Below, one piece after another: positions 23,685 to 30,737 of a stretch of DNA of 30,737 nucleotides. Positions within the stretch are counted from its first letter, which is position 1. Every line of letters begins with the position of its first letter. The stretch lies in contig USCI01000021.1 of NCBI GenBank assembly GCA_900553255.1, positions 1-30,737 of the forward strand, read 5' to 3'. The translations under genes were made by a program, and so were the position numbers. The notes beneath the pieces were generated by a model that was given only the letters and a program-made list of their open reading frames with translations, was not told the DNA's origin and searched no databases. This DNA is from an uncultured Oscillospiraceae bacterium. GTDB taxonomy: Bacteria > Bacillota > Clostridia > Oscillospirales > Acutalibacteraceae.

Positions 23685-25204
23685 AAGCGGAGGATCTGTT
23701 CCGTGCCCTGGGAGATGTGGATCCCAAATATGTCGAAGAGCTGCTTTTGGAGAAAAACGGCGCCGCTGAACAGAAGCCGGAAACGGCCGGAGAAACAACT
23801 GTAGTTCCGCTGAAACCCAGACGCCGCAGGAAAGTCTGGCTGTCAGCTGCCGCAGCGGTTGTGGCGCTGGTATCCGGCGTCTCGCTGCTCAGCCTAATGC
23901 TTCTGCGCGGCTCCCTAGTGCCGGCGGCACCTTCTTCGTCGGGAAGCACGGAAGAAGGGGTGCCGGTATGGTATGCTCCCGGGCAGCTGACCGTGCAGAC
24001 GGTGACATACACCGAGCGCAACGAGGTGGCATTCTCAGCAGGAGGGCTGCGGCTGCCGGTTGAGCCGATGAATCAGGTACAGCGGTACAACCAGACGATC
24101 CCGTTTGCGCCGAATGCGGCGGTGCTCAGTGCGGAGAATGCCGTCTGGCTTCTGCTGGAGGATGCCGCGATGGTGTCCGGGCATGAGCAGTGTCATGGGT
24201 TCCTGTATCATACCGAGACGCAGGAGATTATCTGCCTGACGCATTTGCTGGCCGGACGCCTGACCGCCCTTGACCGTGGGGCACGGCTTCGCGTCGTCGG
24301 CTTTAATGCCCAAAATCAGCGGTGCATATTGACCGTGCGTGACCCGGACAGCACGCAGGCCGGTGATGCGTACTTCTTCAACTGGGCGACAAACGAGCTT
24401 AAGCCGTTGCCGAAAATGGTTGCGGAAACCGCCGTGCAAAAGGATATAGAGCTTGTTGTATCGGCAAATCAACGGTATGTACTGGCAATGGACAGCTTTG
24501 CGGAAGATCAGCCGGCCAGCCTGTATCTGATTGATACGCAGCAGGATTTGCCGGCGGCAGAACGTCTGTGTTCGTATGAAAGTTTTGTGGAAGAGCTTTA
24601 TACCAGGCTGCAGTTTTCCCCGAATGGGCAGTATGTTGCTTATGTTGATCCGGAACATGAGCAATCGGTAAAATATTACGATTATAACTGGATCATGAAG
24701 CGGCCCGATTCCGGGGATTCCTGGAAAGGGTATGGGCGAATTATCCGTTTTGTCCAGGAAGAGCAGGCAGTGGTCGTGGATCTCGGCCATGACGGTGTGG
24801 TGTACGATACCGAAACCGGAGAGGATGTAACGGACACCCGTCCTCTGGCTGACTGGGAACAGGACAGGGTTTTGGTCAGCGTGCGTACCAACCGCACCCA
24901 TGATGACATCGATATATTGACCCGGTCAATCTTTACCGGGGAAACACGGGTATGGAAAACAAACGTCAGCGCCTACTGCATACGGGGGTCTGTTCTCTAT
25001 ACGTATACCGATGGAGAGGATACGGTGGAATGCCTTTCCCTGGAAACCGGGGAAACCTTCCGCGCGTCGATATCCCCAGAATACGGCGATCAGGTCAATG
25101 CCCTGCGCGGCCAATACAAAATTACGCATACGCTGGACGTCAGCGAGGACGGCACAAAGCTGCTGCTGTGCTTCAGCTGCGAGCCGCTGTCGACGACCAG
25201 ATAA
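23681..25204 (+). CDS. Membrane-anchored candidate anti-sigma/sensor with propeller-like ectodomain
   Basis: This 507-residue protein starts at GTG 23681, four bases inside the sigma gene, with AGGAAAGGGG upstream. The short cytoplasmic part (about 1-50, ending in PRRRRK) could hold the sigma factor. One transmembrane segment follows (about 52-75). The large extracellular part (about 100-507) has repeats typical of TolB/WD40-like propellers: FLYHTETQEIICLTHLL, LQFSPNGQYVAYVDPEH, GVVYDTETGEDVTD, LDVSEDGTKLLLCFS. No canonical zinc-binding anti-sigma motif (HxxxCxxC) is visible, so the partner role is inferred from position and topology only. What it senses is unknown. Its terminator lies directly downstream. 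Confidence 0.75.
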   Translation: MKAEDLFRALGDVDPKYVEELLLEKNGAAEQKPETAGETTVVPLKPRRRRKVWLSAAAAVVALVSGVSLLSLMLLRGSLVPAAPSSSGSTEEGVPVWYAPGQLTVQTVTYTERNEVAFSAGGLRLPVEPMNQVQRYNQTIPFAPNAAVLSAENAVWLLLEDAAMVSGHEQCHGFLYHTETQEIICLTHLLAGRLTALDRGARLRVVGFNAQNQRCILTVRDPDSTQAGDAYFFNWATNELKPLPKMVAETAVQKDIELVVSANQRYVLAMDSFAEDQPASLYLIDTQQDLPAAERLCSYESFVEELYTRLQFSPNGQYVAYVDPEHEQSVKYYDYNWIMKRPDSGDSWKGYGRIIRFVQEEQAVVVDLGHDGVVYDTETGEDVTDTRPLADWEQDRVLVSVRTNRTHDDIDILTRSIFTGETRVWKTNVSAYCIRGSVLYTYTDGEDTVECLSLETGETFRASISPEYGDQVNALRGQYKITHTLDVSEDGTKLLLCFSCEPLSTTR

Positions 25205-25246
25205 AATCGTCCTGTTCCGCTTGAACAGACGCATTATGGGTGCATG

Positions 25247-25291
25247 GGACGCCCCGCGGACTGAATGTCCGCGGGGCGTCCGTCTTTTCTT
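25247..25291 (+). terminator. Terminator after the sigma/anti-sigma pair
   Basis: A perfect 15-bp GC-rich stem (25247-25261 with 25267-25281) around TGAAT is followed by GTCTTTTCTT. Confidence 0.92.
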
Positions 25292-25327
25292 GCACACCCT
25301 GTGCACGGATTTGCGCAACTTTCCGCA

Positions 25328-25356
25328 TTGTGTTCCCCGCACGGTCATGGTAAACT
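25328..25356 (+). promoter_or_regulatory. Promoter of the GH95-type gene
   Basis: TTGTGT and TAAACT are spaced 17 bp, with TGG directly before the -10 (extended type). Transcription would start near 25363, leaving a leader of about 195 nt. The palindrome at 25291-25305 lies 23 bp upstream of the -35 and could be an activator or repressor site. Confidence 0.6.
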
Positions 25357-25430
25357 CAAGTGAGGTTAAACGGCCGCATTCCACGAAAAAACCTGCATAG
25401 ACGGTAATGGGAGCCGGATATGGCGGCCGT

Positions 25431-25463
25431 GCTGTTACGCCGCCGCCAGGGCGGAATAACAGC
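25431..25463 (+). ncRNA. Strong hairpin in the GH95-gene leader
   Basis: Arms GCTGTTACGCCGCC (25431-25444) and GGCGGAATAACAGC (25450-25463) match at 12 of 14 positions around a 5-nt loop. The structure sits about 95 nt before the start codon. No T-run follows, so it is not a terminator by itself. Confidence 0.5.
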
Positions 25464-25557
25464 GCCAAAGGCGAAAAAACCGGGTGATTTGGGAGAGGAA
25501 AAGCGATACGGGCGCCCCGAAAAGCGGGACGGCCGCACAAAAGAAAGGGAGAGCCGA

Positions 25558-27942
25558 ATGAATAACCGGCGGAATTTGATCGAGCTGAAAACCCCCGCGG
25601 GATGGGAAAACGACAAAAGCAAGGAGTCGCTGCCGGCCGGAAACGGAAAAACCGGCATCCTGGTACAGGGCGGCGTGCGGACCGAGGAGATTACGTTCAA
25701 CCGCTTTGATCTGTGGCGCAACACTATCCGCCGGGAGCTGCCGGACGTGAGCGACACGCTGTCGAAGGTACGGGAGGCGATCGACCGCGGTGATTATGCT
25801 TCCGGCAACCGGGCGGCGTGCGACGCGCTGAAGGCTTCCGGCTTTGACGGCTGTGTGGGGGAGCCGTTTCCCCTGGGGCAGCTGTGGATGGATTTCCCCT
25901 GCGACCAGCCCTTTTCCCACTACCGCCGTACCCTGCAGATGGATACCGGGGAGATCACGGTGCGGTACAATCTGGGGGAGACCATTTTTGAGCGCCGCTG
26001 TTTTGTGTCCCGCTGCCGGGATATGCTTGTGATGCGGCTGACGGCGTCCCGGCCGGCCATCACCGGGCGGATGACCCTCCGGCTGTATCCGATGACACGG
26101 TTTACCCCGGAGCATATGCAGCCGTTTGTGGATGGACTGGAAGCCCGCGCCGTCCGGGAAGCGCGGCAGGATGGCCATCTGCTGATGGCCTCGGCCAACG
26201 ATAACGGGGAGGATTTCGGCATGGCGGCGCGCCTGATCGGCTGCCACTGCCGTGCGGCGGACGGCATGCTCGAGGTGGAGGATGCGGACGACTGCCTGCT
26301 GCTGATTAAAGCGTTTTCCCGCGGGAACCGGCAGACCGACCTGCCGCGGGTTCTGGAGGAGCTGGACGCGGTGGAGGACGACTACGAGACGCTGCTGGCC
26401 GAGCATGCCGCCGTGCACGGTGAACTGCTTGGCCGCACGCAGCTCGAGCTGTATGCCGGCGAGGATTACCGTTCGGTGGAGGAGCTGCTGCTCGACGCTT
26501 ATGAGGACAAGGCACCCGCCGTTCTGCTCGAAAAGCTGTGGCGGTTCGGCCGGTATCTGTTCGTTTCCGGCAGCGCGGAGGACGGCTGGGCCTTCCCGCT
26601 GTACGGCTTGTGGTACGCCGGCTATGCGCTGCCCTGGAGCCAGCATGTGGCGAATGAAAATGTGGAGATGATTTACTGGCACGCCTGTGTCGGCGGTTTT
26701 GCCGGGCTGGTGAAGCCGCTGATCGACTATTACACCTCGCTGACGGCGGATTTCCGTGAAAACGCCCGGAAGCTGTTCGGCTGCCGCGGGATCTGTGTGA
26801 CTGCCTACACCTCGCCGGGGATGGGGCTGTCCACCGTCAACGTGCCGGTGATCGTCAACTGGATCAGCGCCGCCGGCTGGCTGTCCCGGCATTTTGTGGA
26901 ATACTGCCGCTATACCGGGGATGAGGAAACCCTGCGGCAGAAGGTGCTGCCGTTCATGCGGGAGGCGGCGCTGTTTTACCAGGACTTTGCGGTGCTCGAC
27001 GAGCAGGACAGGGTCAAGCTGTATCCGTCGGTGTCGCCGGAAAATACCCCCAAAAATTTCATCCCGCCGTATTTTGCCGATCATATGGGGCATATCCTGC
27101 CCACCGTGATGAACGCCACGATGGATTTTGCGGTGATGAAGGAGTTGCTGTCCTCCCTGCTGGAGCTGAGCGGCCGTTACGGCGTATACGAAGACGAACG
27201 GCCCGCGTGGCAGGAGCTGCTCGACCGGATCCCGGCGTACATGGTCAATGCGGACGGGGCGATCAAGGAATGGATGCATCCGGCGCTCGAGGATCATTAC
27301 CATCACCGGCATCTGTCCCACCTGTATCCGGTATTTCCGGGGGATGAGGTGGGACTGCGGGATCCCCGGCTGCCGGCGTTCGCGCGGGCGGTGGATCTGC
27401 GGGAACTGGGCGGCCAGTCCGGCTGGTCGCTGACCCATATGGCCAACATTTATGCGCGGCTCGGCCGCGGCGACGCCGCGCTGCAGTGTCTGGACAGCCT
27501 GACGCGCGCCTGTCTGACGAAGTCGCTGATGACGGTGCATAACGACTGGCGGCAGATGGGGATGTCGCTCGAAACGCCGGAACAGGACATCGTGCGACAG
27601 CTCGACGCCAATATGGGCTTTGTCAGCGCGATCCAGGAGATGCTCCTGCGGGTGCATCCGGATTATCTGCAGCTGCTGCCCGCCTGCCCCACCCGCCTGT
27701 CCGCCGGACGGGTGCGCCGGATGCATTTTGCGGGCGGCACCGTCTCCTTTGACTGGGATCTTACCGCCGGGATGCTGTGCGGCGAAATTGAGGCGCAGCG
27801 TGACATCGCGCTGGAAATCCGTCTGCCGGCATTCTGCGGGGAAGCTGCCGTCCGCGGCGCCGGTGGCATGGAGCAGACGGTTAAGGACAGCTTCGTCTGC
27901 CGCCTGCATGCCGGGGAAAGTCTTTCTTTCTCCGCTTTATAA
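25558..27942 (+). CDS. Cytoplasmic GH95-type glycoside hydrolase (alpha-L-fucosidase or alpha-L-galactosidase candidate)
   Basis: This 794-residue enzyme starts at ATG 25558 with AAAGGGAG upstream; the extra 46 codons from 25420 encode a low-complexity basic stretch and lack a better site. LPAGNGKTGILVQGG, with EEITFNRFDLWRN, fits the N-terminal domain of GH95. In the (alpha/alpha)6 barrel, NEN (Asn366, Asn368) within 'VANENVEMIYW' aligns with the paired Asn of GH95. Glu571 in AIKEWM, close to HHRHLSHLYPVFPGDE, is a candidate general acid, and Asp683 in QLDANMGFVSAIQEMLL fits the remaining acidic position. There is no signal peptide, so it should act on imported oligosaccharides. Sugar specificity cannot be read. 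GC content (about 60-65% by samples) exceeds that of the surface-protein genes. A Gfo/Idh/MocA gene follows. Confidence 0.85.
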   Translation: MNNRRNLIELKTPAGWENDKSKESLPAGNGKTGILVQGGVRTEEITFNRFDLWRNTIRRELPDVSDTLSKVREAIDRGDYASGNRAACDALKASGFDGCVGEPFPLGQLWMDFPCDQPFSHYRRTLQMDTGEITVRYNLGETIFERRCFVSRCRDMLVMRLTASRPAITGRMTLRLYPMTRFTPEHMQPFVDGLEARAVREARQDGHLLMASANDNGEDFGMAARLIGCHCRAADGMLEVEDADDCLLLIKAFSRGNRQTDLPRVLEELDAVEDDYETLLAEHAAVHGELLGRTQLELYAGEDYRSVEELLLDAYEDKAPAVLLEKLWRFGRYLFVSGSAEDGWAFPLYGLWYAGYALPWSQHVANENVEMIYWHACVGGFAGLVKPLIDYYTSLTADFRENARKLFGCRGICVTAYTSPGMGLSTVNVPVIVNWISAAGWLSRHFVEYCRYTGDEETLRQKVLPFMREAALFYQDFAVLDEQDRVKLYPSVSPENTPKNFIPPYFADHMGHILPTVMNATMDFAVMKELLSSLLELSGRYGVYEDERPAWQELLDRIPAYMVNADGAIKEWMHPALEDHYHHRHLSHLYPVFPGDEVGLRDPRLPAFARAVDLRELGGQSGWSLTHMANIYARLGRGDAALQCLDSLTRACLTKSLMTVHNDWRQMGMSLETPEQDIVRQLDANMGFVSAIQEMLLRVHPDYLQLLPACPTRLSAGRVRRMHFAGGTVSFDWDLTAGMLCGEIEAQRDIALEIRLPAFCGEAAVRGAGGMEQTVKDSFVCRLHAGESLSFSAL

Positions 27943-27952
27943 AAAATCCGAT

Positions 27953-27995
27953 AAACGCCCGCCTCGGTCCACTCGGAACCGGGGCGGGCGTTTTT
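27953..27995 (+). terminator. Terminator after the GH95-type gene
   Basis: The AAACGCCCGCC/GGCGGGCGTTT stem has an inner CGGT.../...ACCG extension and a run of T5 at the end. Confidence 0.88.
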
Positions 27996-28049
27996 GACCG
28001 CCGGGCGGCATTTTGGTACGGTTGATGCTGTGAATTTGGCCGGAGTAGG

Positions 28050-28062
28050 GACAAAATTTGTC
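28050..28062. promoter_or_regulatory. Palindromic operator candidate GACAAA-A-TTTGTC
   Basis: This 13-bp palindrome has 6-bp half-sites around one base. It lies 27 bp upstream of the -35 of the oxidoreductase promoter. The position suits a transcription factor site, but no regulator gene is in the window. Confidence 0.45.
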
Positions 28063-28089
28063 ATTTTTCGGTCATCGGCGGATAAAGGA

Positions 28090-28118
28090 TTGACTTTTTT
28101 TCGCAGGCGTGCCATGAT
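28090..28118 (+). promoter_or_regulatory. Promoter of the Gfo/Idh/MocA gene
   Basis: TTGACT and CATGAT are spaced exactly 17 bp (five and four matches to consensus). The predicted start of transcription near 28125 excludes the upstream ATG at 28114 and supports the start at 28153. Confidence 0.7.
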
Positions 28119-28152
28119 ACCGGCAAACGGACATGAACAGGATGGTTGGACA

Positions 28153-29163
28153 ATGGACAGGGTTTATGGAGTTATGCTGATCGGCTGCGGGCATATCGGG
28201 GAGGAACATATTGCCGATATTTACTACCGCGACAATATACGGATCGAGGCGGTGGTGGATCAGCAGCCGGAGCGGGCGGCGCTGTTTGCGCGAAAATACG
28301 GAGCCCGGCACTGCGGCACCGATTACCGGCCGTTTCTGGAGAGCGCAGCGGTGGATATCGTGATTATCGCAACCTATGCGGACACCCATCTGCCGATCCT
28401 GCAGGACTGTCTGGCAGCCGGCAAGCATGTCCTGTGCGAGAAGCCGATTGCGGATACACCGGAAAACGGCCGCCGGTTTTATGAACTGGCCAGGTCGGCG
28501 CACAGCAAGGTGCTCGTTGCCCACATCCTGCGGCATAACCGTTCTTATCAGAAGCTGGCGGAGCTGATTGCCTCCGGCGTGATCGGCGAGGTGCGCCTGA
28601 TGCGGATGGTACAGAACCACCACGCGCTGGACTGGCCCCGTTACAAGCGTCTGATGGAGGACTGCCCGCCGATCGTGGACTGCGGCGTGCACTACCTGGA
28701 TGTCATGCAGTGGTTTACCGGGGCGCGGATCTGCGAGGTAGGCGGGATCGGCGGCAGGATCGACGGGGATTTTGACCGGAGCAATTACGGGATGATCCAC
28801 GTCCGGCTGGATAACGGCTGCATCGGTTTTTATGAGGCGGGCTGGAGCCGCAGCCTTGCGGCGGAAAACCGCAAGGAATTTATCGGCGATAAAGGCCGGC
28901 TGACCCTAACGCTTCAGCAGAACCGCACGGAGGATCAGGAGGAGGGCGACCTCATCCGCCTGTATACCAATACGGACGGGGAATACCGTACCATCAACGT
29001 CCATTCCAAATACAAAGATATGTATGCACAGCTTGAGCACCTCATCGCCATGATTGAACGGGAGGTGCCGGCAAATCCGACCATCGACGAGGTGTTTTCC
29101 GCCTATATGGCGGCGGTCACCGCCCAGCGGGCGATTGAACAGCACGCCTTCCTGCCGGTATAA
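28153..29163 (+). CDS. Gfo/Idh/MocA family oxidoreductase
   Basis: This 336-residue NAD(P)-dependent sugar dehydrogenase-like enzyme starts at ATG 28153, with AGGATGG upstream. The Rossmann fold opens with GVMLIGCGHIGEEH. The family motif HVLCEKPIADTPEN (the EKP lysine) is at about residues 94-107. The C-terminal domain has DCGVHYLDVMQWFTG, where the Gly/His region binds substrate, and TIDEVFSAYMAAVTAQRAIEQ near the end. Members oxidise or epimerise sugars and inositols or assist NAD-dependent glycosidases; specificity cannot be read. It follows the GH95-type gene but has a terminator and its own promoter between, so co-regulation is possible and not shown. Confidence 0.92.
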   Translation: MDRVYGVMLIGCGHIGEEHIADIYYRDNIRIEAVVDQQPERAALFARKYGARHCGTDYRPFLESAAVDIVIIATYADTHLPILQDCLAAGKHVLCEKPIADTPENGRRFYELARSAHSKVLVAHILRHNRSYQKLAELIASGVIGEVRLMRMVQNHHALDWPRYKRLMEDCPPIVDCGVHYLDVMQWFTGARICEVGGIGGRIDGDFDRSNYGMIHVRLDNGCIGFYEAGWSRSLAAENRKEFIGDKGRLTLTLQQNRTEDQEEGDLIRLYTNTDGEYRTINVHSKYKDMYAQLEHLIAMIEREVPANPTIDEVFSAYMAAVTAQRAIEQHAFLPV

Positions 29164-29180
29164 TCCGTTTCCCGGAACAG

Positions 29181-29206
29181 GCCGCCCATCACCGGGCGGC
29201 TTTTTT
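29181..29206 (+). terminator. Terminator after the oxidoreductase gene
   Basis: GCCGCCC pairs with GGGCGGC around a 6-nt loop and is followed by T6. Confidence 0.93.
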
Positions 29207-29221
29207 GCTGTGCGGGACTTA

Positions 29222-29250
29222 TTGTACTTTGGGACAGGGTGTGGTATAGT
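29222..29250 (+). promoter_or_regulatory. Promoter of the HD/CmpB-like pair
   Basis: TTGTAC and TATAGT are spaced 17 bp, with TGG directly before the -10. Transcription would start near 29257, about 28 nt before the start codon. Confidence 0.72.
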
Positions 29251-29284
29251 GAGAGCATAGTGACAGCGAAAGGACGGCGGCGGT

Positions 29285-29812
29285 ATGGCACAGCGGCGGA
29301 TAGCCGACCGGAGACGGGATACATATTTCTGCACCCAGCTCAGTGCGGTGATGCGGGGGTCTGCGCTTCGGCAGACAAGGCAATACATCCAGCACGGCGA
29401 CACCTCCTGCCTGCTGCACAGCGTCGCCGTGGCATATTTCAGCTATCGCACCGCCCGGCTGCTGCGGGGGATTGCCGCCTTCCATGAGCGCGACCTGATC
29501 CGCGGGGCGCTGCTGCACGATTATTTCCTCTATGACTGGCATATCCCCGACCCATCCCACCGGCTGCACGGTTTCCGGCATCCGGCCAAGGCTCTGGAAA
29601 ATGCGCAGCGGGATTTTGTCCTGAGCGACATCGAGCGGGACATCATCCGCAAGCATATGTTCCCGCTGACCCCGGCACTGCCGCGCTACCGGGAAAGCCT
29701 GCTGGTGAGCGCGGTGGACAAGGCCTGCTCGGTTTATGAATGCTTCCGGCGTCCGGCATACCCCCGGCTTCGCGCCAGGATTTACCCTGTATTGGAGGGA
29801 TCGGCCCAATGA
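29285..29812 (+). CDS. HD-domain phosphohydrolase-like protein
   Basis: This 175-residue cytoplasmic protein belongs to the HD metal-dependent phosphohydrolase type. Candidate metal ligands are His45 (LLHS), His78-Asp79 (ALLHDYFLYDWH), His99 (HGFRHP), His124 (IRKHMFP) and Asp145 (SAVDKACS), in the order H...HD...H...D. It starts at ATG 29285 with AAAGGA upstream. The stop overlaps the next ATG (ATGA), so the two are translationally coupled. The substrate is unknown; small family members act on nucleotides, but nothing here fixes this. Confidence 0.8.
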   Translation: MAQRRIADRRRDTYFCTQLSAVMRGSALRQTRQYIQHGDTSCLLHSVAVAYFSYRTARLLRGIAAFHERDLIRGALLHDYFLYDWHIPDPSHRLHGFRHPAKALENAQRDFVLSDIERDIIRKHMFPLTPALPRYRESLLVSAVDKACSVYECFRRPAYPRLRARIYPVLEGSAQ

Positions 29813-30609
29813 TGGTCTGCCGCTGGTTTATCTGGTTCGTTCTGTACAGTATGGTTGGCTGGCTGTATGAATCGGTGCTGTGCTCCATCACCGGGCGCAA
29901 GCTGGTCAACCGCGGCTTCCTGAATGGGCCATACTGTCCGATTTACGGCGCCGGGGCGGTGCTGGATCTGCTTCTGCTCGGCTGGATTGACAATCCGGTG
30001 CTGATTTTTTTCGCCGGCATGCTGGTCACCGGGACGGTGGAGTATTTCACCAGCTGGGCGATGGAAAAGCTGTTCCATGCCAAATGGTGGGACTACAGCG
30101 GCTGGAAATTCAATCTCAACGGCCGTATCTGCCTGGCGGGCCTGTTGGTGTTTGGCGCTATGTCGGTGCTGATGATCAAGGTGATCCATCCGTTTGTCAC
30201 CCGGATCACCGATGGGCTGCCGGATGTCGCCGTGATCGTTTTGGCAGCTGTCCTGGCTGTGGTGATGGCGGCCGACACCGTCTTTACGGTGGTCAGCTTT
30301 AAGGACTTCAATAAAAAGCTGCAGGAAATTCAGGCGTTTATCCATGAGAATGTGGCCAACTCCGCGGAGTTTTTCAGTAAGACCCGGGAGCAATTGCTCG
30401 AAAGCGAGCTGTATGCCCGCGTAAGCGCGCGGCTGGCGCGTTTTCGGGAAAAACTGAACGGGCAGGAACGCCGGCTGATGAAGGCGTTCCCCAAATGGAA
30501 ATCCACCCGGTACAACGATGCGCTGGTAAAGATCCGGGAACTTGGCGGACGCTTATGGGCGAAAAAGGCGGATAAGAGCGGAGAGACGGACGAAAGCAAG
30601 GAAGATTAA
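29809..30609 (+). CDS. CmpB-like putative ABC transporter permease (PF06541-type membrane protein)
   Basis: This 266-residue integral membrane protein starts at ATG 29809 with TTGGAGGGA 8 nt upstream. The N-terminal part carries the family signature: GWLYESVLCSI, NRGFLNGPYCPIYG, EYFTSWAMEKLF, WWDYSGWKFNLNGRICL. There are about five or six membrane spans. The C-terminal 90 residues are charged and helical, possibly coiled coil (FFSKTREQLLESELYARVSARL). No ATPase partner is adjacent, so the transporter annotation of this family is only by name. The HD gene overlaps it by 4 nt. Confidence 0.82.
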   Translation: MMVCRWFIWFVLYSMVGWLYESVLCSITGRKLVNRGFLNGPYCPIYGAGAVLDLLLLGWIDNPVLIFFAGMLVTGTVEYFTSWAMEKLFHAKWWDYSGWKFNLNGRICLAGLLVFGAMSVLMIKVIHPFVTRITDGLPDVAVIVLAAVLAVVMAADTVFTVVSFKDFNKKLQEIQAFIHENVANSAEFFSKTREQLLESELYARVSARLARFREKLNGQERRLMKAFPKWKSTRYNDALVKIRELGGRLWAKKADKSGETDESKED

Positions 30610-30619
30610 ACAAAAGAGA

Positions 30620-30646
30620 CTGCGGCAAATGAAGCATTTGCCGCAG
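30620..30646. terminator. Hairpin after the CmpB-like gene
   Basis: CTGCGGCAAATG pairs with CATTTGCCGCAG around AAG, a perfect 12-bp stem. On the + strand no T-run follows, but on the - strand TCTCTTTTGTTT does, so it may terminate a gene arriving from the right. Confidence 0.75.
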
Positions 30647-30689
30647 CCAGCGTGTCGAAAAACCGGTTGGCAGATAGCAAGATGCACAA

Positions 30690-30710
30690 ATGCGGCGTGA
30701 GACGCCGCAT
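30690..30710. repeat. Inverted repeat ATGCGGCG/CGCCGCAT
   Basis: A perfect 8-bp stem around TGAGA lies directly before the next hairpin. It has no T-tract. Confidence 0.7.
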
Positions 30711-30711
30711 C

Positions 30712-30736
30712 GGGAAACCCCTTGATAGGGTTTCCC
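30712..30736. repeat. Inverted repeat GGGAAACCC/GGGTTTCCC
   Basis: A perfect 9-bp stem around a 7-nt loop, adjacent to the previous stem and cut close to the window end. With 30620-30646 it makes three hairpins in about 120 bases. Confidence 0.7.
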
Positions 30737-30737
30737 A

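Larger units (their letters stand above)
25205..25557 (+). other. Gap of 353 bases: terminator, promoter and structured leader of the GH95-type gene
   Basis: After the terminator (25247-25291) comes a palindrome TGCACA-CCC-TGTGCA (25291-25305), then the promoter (25328-25356). The transcribed leader of about 195 nt contains a strong hairpin (25431-25463) and purine-rich sequence before the ribosome binding site. I see no small ORF with a good start here, and no riboswitch class I know. Confidence 0.5.

Noticed and set aside
25291..25305. Palindrome TGCACA-CCC-TGTGCA as a certain operator
   Set aside because: It is close to the terminator and only one copy is present, so I kept it as a remark, not a feature.
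25435..27909. Open frame of 824 codons antisense to the GH95-type gene
   Set aside because: It mirrors the sense gene in a GC-rich region, has no ribosome binding site or recognisable domain, and is low-complexity His/Gln/Arg-rich.
1..30737. CRISPR array, tRNA or rRNA genes, insertion sequence
   Set aside because: No regularly spaced direct repeats, cloverleaf-like segments or transposase motifs were seen on reading; small elements could still be missed without software.

Overview
The window (about 55-60% GC) looks like chromosome from a Gram-positive anaerobe of the Clostridia, most likely near the Oscillospiraceae/Ruminococcaceae. The reasons are strong Shine-Dalgarno sequences, a sortase-type sorting signal, a lipoprotein solute-binding protein, and families I know mainly from Clostridia (DUF4317, DUF5696, CmpB-like putative permease, DegV). 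No rRNA, tRNA, CRISPR array or transposase was seen. All function calls come from reading sequence and from memory of families; no database search was run.

Region 1 (80-18635, + strand) is an eleven-gene glycan capture, processing and import locus. It begins with three surface or secreted proteins: a wall-anchored protein with three lectin-like beta-sandwich modules, a membrane-anchored beta-helix protein carrying the same lectin, and a secreted DUF4434-like TIM-barrel protein with FN3 and discoidin-like modules. A lipoprotein solute-binding protein follows, then a hairpin at 7597-7652. After it come a second, giant solute-binding protein fused to about 500 residues of beta-sandwich, permease pair A, a beta-propeller/Yip1 membrane protein, a DUF5696-like secreted protein, and permease pair B. 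Most junctions are overlapping or only a few bases long. The locus has no transporter ATPase, no recognisable regulator and no classic glycoside hydrolase family. It reads as a Gram-positive polysaccharide utilisation locus with unassigned enzymes, and it is the best candidate here for an under-described system.

Region 2 (18759-23684) holds ordinary genes separated by clear terminators: DUF4317 (-), a zinc-ribbon membrane protein with a sharp internal GC change (+), DegV (-), dCTP deaminase dcd (+), and an ECF-type sigma factor. The sigma gene overlaps by 4 nt a membrane protein (23681-25204) with a beta-propeller-like ectodomain, probably its anti-sigma or sensor partner.

Region 3 (25247-30737) carries a cytoplasmic GH95-type glycosidase behind a structured leader and a Gfo/Idh/MocA oxidoreductase with its own promoter and a palindromic operator candidate. 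A translationally coupled HD-domain protein/CmpB-like membrane protein pair follows, and three hairpins close the window. The GH95 enzyme and oxidoreductase could process sugars imported by region 1, but this is inference from proximity only.
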